A stretch of 53,849 nt of DNA from JAHBXL01 sp038247555 (GCA_038247555.1 JBBRUT010000008.1:1-53849); one strand, 5' to 3'. Counted from the first letter of the stretch, positions 24,151-33,497 are shown. Notes: generated by a model not told the origin, from the sequence alone. Translations and numbers: made by a program.

Positions 24151-25767
24151 ATGCCGAGCAACTTGGCGGGCCGTATGGCGACGTTGCTGGCCGCATCGCT
24201 GAGTCTCTGGCTCATCTTCGCAGCTGATGCTCAGCCGCCGATCGAAGGTCCGAGCGCGGCCGATCCTGCGACCCAAGAGCGTGCCGCGCAACCGGCGAAG
24301 TCGCGGGAGCAGTACGAAACCGAGTTTCTCAGTGCGATGAGGCGCGGCGATCTCGATCGGGCTGAGCAATCTCTTCGTGACTGGACCGCCGGCGATAGCC
24401 AGAACTTCGTGCCCTGGTACAACTTTGCGTGCGTGCTCTCGATGCGCGGCAAGCTGGGCGAGGCGGAGGCCGCGCTGCAGCGAACCGTGATCGAAGGGTT
24501 CAGCGATCTGCGAGTGCTGATGACCGACCCCGACCTGCGGCACCTCCGCGGGACGGACACCTATGCGGCGATCATCGAGGGATGGGATCGAATCGTCGAT
24601 TCCCGAGTCGATGCGCAGCTTGAGTCGGCGAAGAAGCTCTTCCGCGGCACGCCCGGCAAACCGTATCTGTTTGAGAAAGACACCCAGTTGCGGCTGGCAT
24701 ACATCAGCGCGTTTGATCCGGAGATCTTCGGGCTGGCGAAGGCGGAACTCGCGGAACTGACCAGGTGGTGGCACGAACTGGTGCTGCCGACTGAGGAACC
24801 GTGGCGCACGGGAACGGGGGCGGAATCTGCGATGCCGGACCAGCCACGCGAGGGGGAGACCGACGACGCAAAGCCGCGTCCTGGCCGGCAGCCACCGTGG
24901 GTGATGGTCGTGCTTCCGTCGCGGCCGGATTACCTGCGATGGGCCGCGGCGAAGTACGGCACCGCCGGCCAGAGCGTGGGCGGGGCGTATAGCCACGATG
25001 AGAAGCGGCTGGTCGCGATGGACCTGGGGTCAACACTTCGCCACGAGTACTGGCACGTTTTGCACTGGCGACATATGGATCAACTTGGCCAGCGACACCC
25101 CGTCTGGGTCATGGAAGGGCTGTGCAGTCTTGTCGAGGACATCCAGCCGCTCCCGGAAGGCGGATTCCGAGCTCTGCCGAGCTGGCGTACGAACATGGCC
25201 AAGCGCCTGGGCAAGGGCGGGAGCCTGATGCCTTGGGATGTGCTGTTTGAACTCGATCAGAAGCGGTTTGTCGGAAGCAAGCCTCTGGCGTACTACGCGC
25301 AGGCCCGGGCAATCTTCATGTTTCTCGCGGATCGGGGCAAGCTGCAGGACTGGTACGGGGCCTATGTCGAGGGCTTCAGAAAGGACCCCACGGGTGCAGC
25401 TGCTTTTGAGCGAACCTTCTCCAAGCCGACAGCGGAGGTGGAGAAGGACTTTCGGGCATGGCTCAAGGATGTGCCGGAAGTGGCGGAGGAGATCCGGCCG
25501 GGGATGGCAAGCCTGCCGTTTGAGATCGGGCCCGGGACGGGCGACGGCATCGTGGTGAAGAGTACACCTCGCGGCAAGTCCGGGCGGGCATCGGGGTTAC
25601 GAATGCGGGACGTGATCACGGCGATTGATGCCGAGCCGGTGCGGGACCTGAATGACTTCGCGCGTGTCCTTGGCGATCGACTGGTGGGGGAAGAGGTGAA
25701 GGTGTCCTATCGCCGCGGCAGTGTGCATGAGGAAGTGGTGGTGAAGCTCATCCGGCAGCCGGAATAG
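24151..25767 (+). CDS. Exported putative zinc metallopeptidase with TPR-like and PDZ regions
   Basis: A 538-residue protein with a signal peptide (LAASLSLWLIFAADA). Residues 50-150 look like a degenerate TPR region (DLDRAEQSLRDW, GKLGEAEAALQRT). The centre holds TLRHEYWHVLHW: His298-Glu299-x-x-His302, then Glu322 in VWVMEGLCSLVED, the HExxH plus downstream Glu spacing of gluzincins and similar to DUF1570-type domains. The last 80 residues are a PDZ domain (GIVVKSTPRGKSGRASGL, VITAIDAEPV). It is probably periplasmic or surface-located. Substrate unknown. Confidence 0.75.
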   Translation: MPSNLAGRMATLLAASLSLWLIFAADAQPPIEGPSAADPATQERAAQPAKSREQYETEFLSAMRRGDLDRAEQSLRDWTAGDSQNFVPWYNFACVLSMRGKLGEAEAALQRTVIEGFSDLRVLMTDPDLRHLRGTDTYAAIIEGWDRIVDSRVDAQLESAKKLFRGTPGKPYLFEKDTQLRLAYISAFDPEIFGLAKAELAELTRWWHELVLPTEEPWRTGTGAESAMPDQPREGETDDAKPRPGRQPPWVMVVLPSRPDYLRWAAAKYGTAGQSVGGAYSHDEKRLVAMDLGSTLRHEYWHVLHWRHMDQLGQRHPVWVMEGLCSLVEDIQPLPEGGFRALPSWRTNMAKRLGKGGSLMPWDVLFELDQKRFVGSKPLAYYAQARAIFMFLADRGKLQDWYGAYVEGFRKDPTGAAAFERTFSKPTAEVEKDFRAWLKDVPEVAEEIRPGMASLPFEIGPGTGDGIVVKSTPRGKSGRASGLRMRDVITAIDAEPVRDLNDFARVLGDRLVGEEVKVSYRRGSVHEEVVVKLIRQPE

Positions 25768-25834
25768 GACCGGGTGGCCGGCGGGACATCGGCGCATCCC
25801 GTACTGGCAGGTCCCGAACCTACACTGGCCCTCC

Positions 25835-27684
25835 ATGGCTTACACCGTACTTGCCCGGCGTTACCGTTCGCAGTCCTTTGACGAGGTCGTTGGCCAGGAG
25901 GCCATCGCCCAGACGCTCAGGAATGCGATCGATCAGAACCGCGTTGCACACGCGTACCTCTTCACGGGCACGCGCGGTGTCGGGAAGACCTCGATGGCGA
26001 GGCTCTTTGCGCGAGCGCTCAACGCCGTTGATGACAAGGGCAAGGAGAATGCGGATGTCGCCGCGGCGATCATGCGCGGGCAGGATACCGACGTCATTGA
26101 GATCGACGCCGCCAGCAACAACTCGGTGGAGAACGCGCGCGAGCTGATCGCCAACAGCGTGTACCGCCCGCTCCGCGGCCGCCGCAAGGTCTACATCATC
26201 GACGAAGTGCACATGCTCTCGACGGCGGCGTTCAATGCGCTGCTTAAGACGATGGAAGAGCCGCCCGAGCATGTGGTTTTCATTCTGTGCACAACCGAGA
26301 CGCACAAGGTTCCCGCCACGATCCAGTCGCGGTGCCAGCGGTTTGATTTCCGGAACATCGCGACCTCGAAGATCGCCGAGCACCTGAAGGAAGTGCTCAA
26401 AGGGGAGAAGATCACCGCCGAGCCCGAGCTTGTGCACATGGTTGCGAGGTTGGGCAATGGTTCGATGCGCGATGCCCTGAGCCTGATGGACCGCCTGCTC
26501 GCGGCGGGCGAGAAGAAGCTGAGTGTGAAGCTGCTGGAGCAGCTCCTTGGCACGCCCGACGGGCAACTCGTGGGCGCACTTGTTGATGCGATCGCCGGCG
26601 GCGAGGCCTCCACCGCGCTGCGGAATGCTGATGCGCTGCTTCAGCGCGGCGTCTCGCCCGAGCAGTTGCTGGGCACGCTCGCGGACCGGTTCCGGGATCT
26701 CATGGTGATCGCCGCGTGCGGAGCCGATACTGATCTTGTGGAGCTTGGGGATGAATCACGCAAGCAAGCGGTGAAGGCCGCGGCGGGCTTTGATGCTGCA
26801 GGACTGACGCACCTGATCGCGGTGTGCGACAGCGTACGTCGCGCGTGCCGCGATTCGGCCAGCAGCCGCGCGCTGCTGGACGCCGCGGTGGTGCGGATGT
26901 CGATGGCGGACAAACTCGCGGATGTGGCCGCGCTGGTGGCGGGCGCCGGCGGCGGGAGTGCCTCGCGAAAAAAATGATCAGGGCGGAGGTGGTGAGCGAG
27001 TCGCAGGCAGATGCGACGCGTATTGAGGATCCCCCGCCCCAACCTGCCAGAGCGACGCTCTCGGCCCCTCCTGTGCGCTCGATCGCCGAGGCTTTTTCCA
27101 CACCCGCCCTTGAGCGCTCTGTACCAACCCAGTCGGAGCAGCCCCGTTGTGTTGAGCCAGTGGAGATGATCCAGTCGCCAGCGGCCCCGGCCCCTCTGGT
27201 GGCGCGGCCGCTTGAGTCTGGCGATGCGTGGGCGCGGGTGCTTCGGGCGCAGGGGCTTCCGACGGTCTTGCGAACGTTGATGACGTATCTGCGACCAGTT
27301 TCGGTGGACCTGACGGCCGGACGCATCGTGCTCGCCGGCCCGGGCCGGTATGTCGAGTCGGCCCGTGGGCGGCACGCGCAGATCGTGGATGTGTGCAGAC
27401 GCGAGTTGGGGCGCACCATCGACGTGCAGATCCAGTCGGATGACTCGCAGCCAAGCGAAGACGTTGCCGCAGCCTCCCAGGCCGCGAAGGAAGAATCTTC
27501 CGTGGCAGAGCCCGGCGGCGATGTCAGCCAAGCAGACGAAACAAACGCGGTGGATGCGCCAAAGTCCGTACCCGCGGCGAGAATGTCGCCGATGCTGCCC
27601 GCGGATCATCCGCTGGTGAAGGAAGCAATGGAACTATTCGGGGCGAGAATCGTAGATGTGCAGCACCGCCGGCCGAACGTGTGA
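25835..27684 (+). CDS. dnaX: DNA polymerase III tau/gamma subunit, with programmed -1 frameshift
   Basis: Clamp-loader ATPase of the replisome. Walker A is TGTRGVGKTSMAR, Walker B IIDEVHML, and the arginine finger region QSRCQRF. Frame 0 ends at a TGA (26975-26977), giving a 380-residue gamma form. A -1 shift on the A7 run at 26968-26974 yields a 616-residue tau form ending at 27684, with a Pro/Ala-rich linker and a C-terminal domain (PLESGDAWARVLRAQGLPTV). The four cysteines of the usual DnaX zinc module between Walker A and B are absent. The tau stop overlaps the ybaB start. Confidence 0.95.
26954..27020 (+). promoter_or_regulatory. Programmed -1 frameshift signal in dnaX
   Basis: The slippery heptamer A AAA AAA (26968-26974, frame 0: CGA AAA AAA TGA) is immediately followed by the frame-0 stop. 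A Shine-Dalgarno-like GGGAG (26954-26958) stands 9 nt upstream, close to the spacing of the stimulator in E. coli dnaX. A hairpin (27000-27005 with 27012-27017, plus outer pairs) lies 25 nt downstream, farther than usual. Transcriptional slippage on A7 is an alternative mechanism. Confidence 0.85.
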
Positions 27685-28082
27685 GTAAGAGGGTTACACA
27701 AGCGAGGGATGCGATGCTTGAGCAGATGAAAATGATGGGTGCGCTGGCCGGACTCCTGAAGAACAAAGAGGGCCTCAAGGCCGCGGGCGAGCGAATCCGT
27801 ACACGCCTTGCAGAGGTCCGTGCCGATGGAGCTGCCGGGGGCGGAGCCGTCCGGGCGACCTCAACCGGCGATCTGAAGATCGTGTCCATTCAGATCGAGC
27901 CCGCGCTCGCGGCCGGGCTGGCGGACCCTTCAAGCCGACAGCAGGCCGAGCAACTGATCGTCGAAGCCGTGAACAACGCGCTGGATCAGGCCAAGGCAAT
28001 CGCGCAGCGTGAGGCGGCAAAGGAAGCCGAGGCCCTTGGCCTGCCCGGGATGGACGGCATGGCCGGCTTGCTGGGCGGCTAG
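27681..28082 (+). CDS. ybaB: YbaB/EbfC nucleoid-associated protein
   Basis: A 133-residue DNA-binding protein of the YbaB/EbfC family, typically encoded directly after dnaX. The Met-rich first helix (MLEQMKMMGALAGLLKNKEG), the central strand pattern (RATSTGDLKIVSIQIEPAL) and a C-terminal ALGLPGMDGMAGLLG-like tail are typical. The GTG start at 27681 overlaps the dnaX stop (GTGA); an ATG at 27714 is possible. recR, the usual third gene, does not follow. Confidence 0.9.
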   Translation: MSKRVTQARDAMLEQMKMMGALAGLLKNKEGLKAAGERIRTRLAEVRADGAAGGGAVRATSTGDLKIVSIQIEPALAAGLADPSSRQQAEQLIVEAVNNALDQAKAIAQREAAKEAEALGLPGMDGMAGLLGG

Positions 28083-28197
28083 TTCCTACGGCTGGCATGG
28101 GCGGGAACGCACTGGACACTGCTTTCCGGCCCCCGATCCGGTACCATGCAACCGCGTCGGGGGCCCAACGGATAGGCATCGCAGGAAGCGAACGCGG

Positions 28198-28659
28198 ATG
28201 AAACGACGCAAGATCACCGGCACACATTCAACCTTTGAGGGGATCAACGCGACGCCCCTCATCGATGTCGTCATGTGCCTGATCATCTTCTTCCTCGTCG
28301 TGGGCAAGCTGGCGACGGACCGTGGATACGCCGTGCCGTTGCCGGGCTCCGCTGTCGGGCAAGATGAAACGTCGGCGTCGATTCTGGTGGTCACGGTCGC
28401 GCAGCGAGCCGATGGCCGCCAGACCTCGGGCTCGATCTGGGATCGCCTGGGCATCACCGTTCAGGCCGATGGCGAAGTCTGCCCCGATGTCGCCTTCCTC
28501 GAGGCAGCTGTCCGGGCCAAGCTGCGCGAGGCACGCGACACCTCCATCCAGGTTCGCGGCGACAAGTTCCTGCAGTTCGGACAGATCGAGCCGGTGCTTC
28601 GGGCCTGCGGGCAGGCCGGGGCCAAGAGTGTGCGATTCGCGACGGAGAAGGAGCCATGA
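28198..28659 (+). CDS. exbD: ExbD/TolR-family biopolymer transport protein (first copy)
   Basis: A 153-residue inner-membrane protein with one helix near the N-terminus (TPLIDVVMCLIIFFLVVG) carrying the Asp used for proton-driven energising, and a periplasmic domain ending VLRACGQAGAKSVRF. ExbD/TolR work with ExbB/TolQ motor proteins; none is present here. The start ATG at 28198 follows ybaB by 115 bp. Its stop overlaps the next ExbD gene (ATGA). Confidence 0.85.
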   Translation: MKRRKITGTHSTFEGINATPLIDVVMCLIIFFLVVGKLATDRGYAVPLPGSAVGQDETSASILVVTVAQRADGRQTSGSIWDRLGITVQADGEVCPDVAFLEAAVRAKLREARDTSIQVRGDKFLQFGQIEPVLRACGQAGAKSVRFATEKEP

Positions 28660-29177
28660 GCACCGCCCGCCGCCGCAAACGAGAGTCCGTGCTTCGCCGG
28701 CGCGATGCGCTGCACAACTACACGATGCACTTTGGACCCAACATGACGCCCATGGTGGACATCGTTATGGTGATCCTGATTTTCTTCATGGCCACCGCCG
28801 CGTTCATGGGCAGCGAGTGGTTTCTGAAGGCGGCCATTCCGTTCGAGGCCGGTCGCGGCACGAACCTCAGCAAGAACAACGACCCCCTGGCAATCCCGCT
28901 CAAGCCGCTCGATGTCCTGATGGATGCGGGTGCCGATGGTCGCACGGTGGTCACGTTCCTGGAACTCAACCGCGCGAGCGTCGAAGAGTTCATCGCACGC
29001 GTTTCCCAGTTTCCGCGAAGCCAGGCTACCAGCGAACTGGAAGTCGTGATCAAGCCGATGGCGCGAGTCCCCTATGCGGATGTCGTGCGGGTCCACGCGG
29101 CCTGCGACGCCGCGGGGATCTATAAGGTCGGGATCACCATGCCCCGTCAGACCGATGCACCGGCGATCAACCCGTAG
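28656..29177 (+). CDS. exbD: ExbD/TolR-family biopolymer transport protein (second copy)
   Basis: A 173-residue homologue of its upstream neighbour, with a basic N-terminus, the helix NMTPMVDIVMVILIFFMATA containing the motor Asp, and a longer periplasmic domain (VIKPMARVPYADVVRVHAAC). Two different ExbD proteins in one operon suggests a heteromeric stator complex, as reported for some ExbB-ExbD-ExbD systems. The gene converges on a CPBP-protease gene, overlapping it by 11 bp. Confidence 0.85.
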   Translation: MSTARRRKRESVLRRRDALHNYTMHFGPNMTPMVDIVMVILIFFMATAAFMGSEWFLKAAIPFEAGRGTNLSKNNDPLAIPLKPLDVLMDAGADGRTVVTFLELNRASVEEFIARVSQFPRSQATSELEVVIKPMARVPYADVVRVHAACDAAGIYKVGITMPRQTDAPAINP

Positions 29178-29889
29178 GGTTTCGACTCATCGCCATCCGG
29201 GCGACCACGACTCCCGCGATCAGGTCATAGGCGGCGTGCGCGATGATCGCAGAATAGAGATCGCCGGTCGCGATCACGATCATGTGGAACGCCAGCGCGA
29301 ACAGGCTCGCAAGAACTGCACCGGCGAACCCCTGCATCGCATGGGCCAGGCCAAACGCCAGGGAAGCAATCGCGGTTGCCGCGAAGCTCGAGCCCAGTTC
29401 CCGCTCCAGCAGACGCGAAAGAACGCCGCGGAAGGCGACCTCCTCCGCCAGCCCCGCCATGATGCAGATGAGCGTGTAGGGAAGAAGCTGTCGCGGGTCT
29501 CGCCAGTTGGACATGGTGATCGCTTCCAGCCGAATGCGCTCCGGCCCGTCAAGCGTTCTGGACCGCCCGGCCAGCATGGTCAGCGAGGCAACCATGAAGC
29601 CCGCGATCGCGGCTATGTCGATCCAACCGGGTCTCCAGACTGGGAAGAGCTGGAGATCCTCGCGAAGCGCCACGACCGCGGCGATGCCGAGAAGGACCGT
29701 GAGCGTGATGAGTGTGTTCGCGTGGACCGCGCCCCGTGCCGGGAGCGGCACACGCCCCGAGCGAATGGCGCTGGCGGAGCGGATCGCCAAGATCGGGAGC
29801 GCGATGACCATGAAGAGGATGTAGGTCCAGGCGAGCATCGCGCAGCAGCCTACCGCGGACCGCCTGGCTGTGCTGTGCCGGGGTGACAT
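29167..29889 (-). CDS. CPBP-family intramembrane metalloprotease
   Basis: A 240-residue polytopic membrane protein. LAEEVAFRGVLSRLL is the EExxxR motif, FGLAHAMQG the F-x3-H motif, and IIAHAAYDLIAG the final H-x3-D/N motif; together these form the metal site of Rce1/CPBP (Abi) proteases. Substrate unknown; members process prenylated proteins, sigma-factor regulators or bacteriocins. The ATG at 29889 leaves 28 bp to the divergent glycosyltransferase. Confidence 0.85.
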   Translation of the reverse strand: MSPRHSTARRSAVGCCAMLAWTYILFMVIALPILAIRSASAIRSGRVPLPARGAVHANTLITLTVLLGIAAVVALREDLQLFPVWRPGWIDIAAIAGFMVASLTMLAGRSRTLDGPERIRLEAITMSNWRDPRQLLPYTLICIMAGLAEEVAFRGVLSRLLERELGSSFAATAIASLAFGLAHAMQGFAGAVLASLFALAFHMIVIATGDLYSAIIAHAAYDLIAGVVVARMAMSRNPTG

Positions 29890-29917
29890 TCCGCCTTCGC
29901 CCGGCCTATCACTCCGC

Positions 29918-30979
29918 GTGGAGATCAGCGTGCTCATCCCGACGTTCGGCCGCGCGGCGAAGCTTGCGCGGTGTCTGGCGCGGTTGTCCCGTCAGGACCT
30001 CAACCATCAACGCTTTGAGGTGTTGATTGGGGTCGATGGGAAGGATGAGGCGAACGAGCCCGACGATGAGGCCGCGCAGGCCGTTCATGCACTGGCTTCG
30101 ACCAGCGCTGGCGCAATGCGGGCGGTGGTATATGAGTTTGACCACGCCGGACCGGGCGCAACCCGAAACAAGCTCGCTCAGCATGCCAATGGGAAACTGC
30201 TCCTGCTGCTCAACGACGATGTGCTGCCGGAAGAGAATCTGCTGTCATCGCACCTGCGCGCACATCAATCCAGGGACGGACGATCGGCGATGGTGCTCGG
30301 CGCTGCGCCATGGGCCGTGCCCGGCGCGCGCGAGGACACGCTCTTTGATCGCCTCGTTCGTGACACGTCGATGATTTTCTTCTATGACCGAATGCACGAG
30401 GCGATGGCGAGGGGAGAAGCGGGTGCCGAACACGACTGGGGATTCCGCCACGCGTGGACGCTGAACTTGAGCCTGCCGCGGCAGGACTTTGAGCGAGTGG
30501 GGGGGTTTGACCAGCGACTGACGTTCGCCTGCTATGAAGATTTGGAGTTCGCGCGGCGCGTGCATTCCAATGGCCAGGTGCCGGTCCTGTACCGTCCCGA
30601 GTGCATCGTGCATCATGACCATCGGATCACTCTGGAGTCTTACCTCGCGCGCGAACGGCTCATGGGCAAGGCCGCGCTGCAGCTTGCGGCCGCCGCGGGT
30701 GAGTGTGCGCGGGAGATTTTCGGGCGCGACATCACGAGCCACGAGGAGCAGGAGTACAGCCGCGAGTTCGTGAAGCGGGAGCAAACGCTTGCGGATCGGC
30801 TCAGGAAGTCGCTTGAGGCGGTGTCGACGATCCCTGCGGGAGCCGTTGATGGCCCGCTCGCGACGGTGATCCTGCGCACGATGTACGAGCACCATCTGCT
30901 GCTGAAGCGATGGACGTGGAGGAAGGGCCTGCTGGAAGCACAGTCAGGCAAGGCGGCAGCTTCGCTGAGCGGCACGTAA
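29918..30979 (+). CDS. Family 2 glycosyltransferase
   Basis: A 353-residue GT-A glycosyltransferase. It opens directly with VEISVLIPTFGRAAKLARCL; LLLNDDVLPEENLL carries the metal-binding acidic pair, and RVGGFDQRLTFACYEDLEFA the GGFD..ED acceptor motif of GT2 enzymes of the rhamnosyl/galactosyl type. The GTG at 29918 is chosen because the fold starts there; an earlier GTG at 29870 would overlap the divergent CPBP gene. The C-terminal 100 residues are helical and charged. Likely role: surface polysaccharide; substrate unknown. Confidence 0.83.
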   Translation: MEISVLIPTFGRAAKLARCLARLSRQDLNHQRFEVLIGVDGKDEANEPDDEAAQAVHALASTSAGAMRAVVYEFDHAGPGATRNKLAQHANGKLLLLLNDDVLPEENLLSSHLRAHQSRDGRSAMVLGAAPWAVPGAREDTLFDRLVRDTSMIFFYDRMHEAMARGEAGAEHDWGFRHAWTLNLSLPRQDFERVGGFDQRLTFACYEDLEFARRVHSNGQVPVLYRPECIVHHDHRITLESYLARERLMGKAALQLAAAAGECAREIFGRDITSHEEQEYSREFVKREQTLADRLRKSLEAVSTIPAGAVDGPLATVILRTMYEHHLLLKRWTWRKGLLEAQSGKAAASLSGT

Positions 30980-31072
30980 GGAAATGTCAGAGCGGCCGAT
31001 TCACAAAGCGGCAGCGCATCAGATTGAAATGAGCCGGATGCCGGAGAGCGCAAGGGTGGCTGCTGTATCTGC

Positions 31073-32224
31073 TCATTTGCTTCTCGGCGGATCGACTGGT
31101 TTGCCGTTCTGCTGCGACCAGAACTGCGCCCAGTTTTTCCAGGCAAACCCGGCGACTTCTTCGTCGCTCCAGCCGCGTGAACTGAGCGCCTCGGTCAACT
31201 TGGAAAAGTGCCGTGGCCGGTCGATTCCCTCCGGCAGCGCAAGCATCGAGAATCCACCATCAGCATCGCTGCCGAGGCCGATGTGGGCGCGAGATCCCGC
31301 GAGGTCACACACGCGCTCGACATGCGCGATGGTTTCATCGATCGTCGCGCGGCCGTCTTTTCCGGGCGGGCGCAGGAACTTGCTGAACAGGTTCAGGCCG
31401 ATGATCCCGCCGCGAGCGACGATGGCTTGGATCTGATCATCGGTGAGGTGCCGCTGGTTTGCTCCAGACGGATCGACGATCGCGCGGCAGTTTGAGTGCG
31501 ACGCGATGATGCGGCGGTCAGTGAGGCCGAGCAGTTCGCCGAAGGCTCGGTCGCTCAGGTGCGAGGCATCGTGCACAAGTCCCAGCCGATCGATCTCCCG
31601 CACCAGTGCGCGTCCAAGATCGGTGATGCCAAGGTCCGTGGTGTTGCCGCCGGCATATCGAGACTGTTTCGCCCATGCGAGCCCCACCGCGCAAGCCCCA
31701 CGTTCCTTCCACCAGGAAAGCTCATCAGGGGTACGGATCGGGTCGGCGCCTTCGATCAGGATGCCGATGTGCAGCGTGCTGATGAGGCGAGCGATGCGAC
31801 GTTCCAGTGGCACGGGTACGACGGAAGCCACTCCCATGCCGCCGCGGATCTCGCCGATGCCGGGTTCGATCCGCAGACAGGCGGGCAGGTCCATTGAGAG
31901 CAGCCCCATATCCCGCCAGGTGAGATAGACCTCGAGTTGTGCACGGCCAACAGCATGAGCCCGCGATGCGTCTCCTGCCGGATACGCCACCGCATCGTTC
32001 CCATCGGGTTCTGTAAACACGGTTGCCAGGGCGAACCGCACGTTGCCCGCGGCCAGTTCCGGCAGCGTTACGCTCGCCGGCGCAAACGGTCCGATCGCGC
32101 TCGTGTCGGCGGGCAGCGGAGCGAGCATATCGCGCCGGTTCACCGCCAGGCAGGCAAGGTCGAGGTGGGCGTCAAACCAGATGGGAGAGGGCACGGACGA
32201 GAACCTTTCTCGGTGAAGCTGCAC
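31073..32224 (-). CDS. Membrane dipeptidase, peptidase family M19
   Basis: A 383-residue metallohydrolase of the renal dipeptidase family. FDAHLDLA near the N-terminus gives the HxD metal motif, HDASHLSDRAF and ASHSNCRAI the further histidines, and HIGLGSDADGGF the C-terminal acidic site. These enzymes cleave dipeptides, including D-amino-acid containing ones. No signal peptide is evident, so a cytoplasmic location is more likely. The start is GTG. It follows the aminotransferase gene after 22 bp in one operon. Confidence 0.9.
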   Translation of the reverse strand: MQLHRERFSSVPSPIWFDAHLDLACLAVNRRDMLAPLPADTSAIGPFAPASVTLPELAAGNVRFALATVFTEPDGNDAVAYPAGDASRAHAVGRAQLEVYLTWRDMGLLSMDLPACLRIEPGIGEIRGGMGVASVVPVPLERRIARLISTLHIGILIEGADPIRTPDELSWWKERGACAVGLAWAKQSRYAGGNTTDLGITDLGRALVREIDRLGLVHDASHLSDRAFGELLGLTDRRIIASHSNCRAIVDPSGANQRHLTDDQIQAIVARGGIIGLNLFSKFLRPPGKDGRATIDETIAHVERVCDLAGSRAHIGLGSDADGGFSMLALPEGIDRPRHFSKLTEALSSRGWSDEEVAGFAWKNWAQFWSQQNGKPVDPPRSK

Positions 32225-32246
32225 CGGCAGTGACAGGCCTGATGCG

Positions 32247-33497
32247 CTACTTCAGCGACGCCACAAACTCGCTCAGCCTTGCCATTCCCTGCTCGATCTG
32301 CTTCTCGGAGCAGGCGAAGCTCATCCGGATATGCTTTTTTCCGCACCCGCCAAAGTCTTCGCCCGGCACGCACGCGACGCGCTGGCTCGCGAGAAGCGAC
32401 TCACAGAAGTCCAGTGCCGACGCGATCTTCTTTCCATCCGGACCGGACTTCCCGAAGTGCGCTGAGACGTCGGGGAACAGATAGAACGCGCCGGTGGGTT
32501 GCGCAGCCTTCAGGCCGGGGATCTTGAGCGACAGCGAATAGATGAGTTCTGCCCGGCGGGCGAACGCCTTGCGCATTACCTCAACTTCATCAGCGCACTC
32601 CCGAAGCGCAACGCCGATCGCGGGGTAGACAAAGGCCGTGATGTTCGTGGTCATCTGCCCCTGCATCGTGGCCATCGCCTTCATGAACCTCAGCCCCCAC
32701 GCGCCACTCGTCGTGGTGTAGCCGATGCGCCACCCGGTCATCGCATAGGCCTTCGAAAGGCCATTCACCGTGATGACACGCTCGGCGATTTCCGGTATCG
32801 AGCCGATCGAGAAGTGGGGAATGCCCCCATAGGTGATTTTCTCGTAGATCTCATCAGAGATGACGACAATGTCGGGCGCGAGTGTCTTCGCGGCCTGGGC
32901 GATGACCGCTGCCAGTTCCCGAAGTTCCTGCTCCGAGTACATGGTGCCACACGGATTCGACGGCGAGTTGAGCATCACCACCCGCGTTCGCGGGTTGATC
33001 GCGGCCCGAAGCTGCTCGGGGTTCACTTTGAACGAGGTTTCAACGGTGGTGGGTACTTCGATGACCTTTGCGCCCGCCAGTTCGGCAAGCGGCGCATACG
33101 ACACCCAGGCGGGAACCGGCAGAACCATCTCGCCGGGGGCGACGCCGGCCTCGGGTGCGTCAAACAGGCACTGGTAAATCACGTAGAGGGCGTGCTTCCC
33201 GCCGGCGGAAATGCCAACATGATCCGCCGTGACCCCGGGGATGCCGTTCTCCCTTGTCGCCTTTTCCGCGATTGCCTTGCGAGTATCCGGGTCGCCCATG
33301 GTGGCCATGTACTTGGTCTGGCCTGCCAGCAACGCATCGATCGCGCCCTGCTTGATCCGCTGCGGGGTATCAAAGTCGGGTTCTCCCGCAGCAAAGCTCA
33401 GAACATCGACGCCTTGGCGCGCCAGCTCCTTGGCGCGGTTCATCACCGCGATCGTCGAGGAAGCCTTCAGTCCGCTGACCCGGTGTGATAACTTCAT
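32247..33497 (-). CDS. Class I aminotransferase, aspartate aminotransferase (AspB) type
   Basis: A 416-residue PLP enzyme. Motifs: FAAGEPDFDTP, MLNSPSNPCGTMYS, VISDEIYEKITY, and NGLSKAYAMTGWRIGY with the PLP lysine at SKAY. These place it in the fold-type I, subgroup I-gamma aspartate or prephenate aminotransferases (about 395-400 residues). The Ala/Ser-rich inserts are minor. Substrate range beyond aspartate is not determinable. The M19 dipeptidase follows. Confidence 0.9.
   Translation of the reverse strand: MKLSHRVSGLKASSTIAVMNRAKELARQGVDVLSFAAGEPDFDTPQRIKQGAIDALLAGQTKYMATMGDPDTRKAIAEKATRENGIPGVTADHVGISAGGKHALYVIYQCLFDAPEAGVAPGEMVLPVPAWVSYAPLAELAGAKVIEVPTTVETSFKVNPEQLRAAINPRTRVVMLNSPSNPCGTMYSEQELRELAAVIAQAAKTLAPDIVVISDEIYEKITYGGIPHFSIGSIPEIAERVITVNGLSKAYAMTGWRIGYTTTSGAWGLRFMKAMATMQGQMTTNITAFVYPAIGVALRECADEVEVMRKAFARRAELIYSLSLKIPGLKAAQPTGAFYLFPDVSAHFGKSGPDGKKIASALDFCESLLASQRVACVPGEDFGGCGKKHIRMSFACSEKQIEQGMARLSEFVASLK

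Noticed and set aside
29870..29917. Earlier GTG start for the second glycosyltransferase
   Set aside because: It would overlap the divergent CPBP gene and add residues before the beginning of the GT-A fold.
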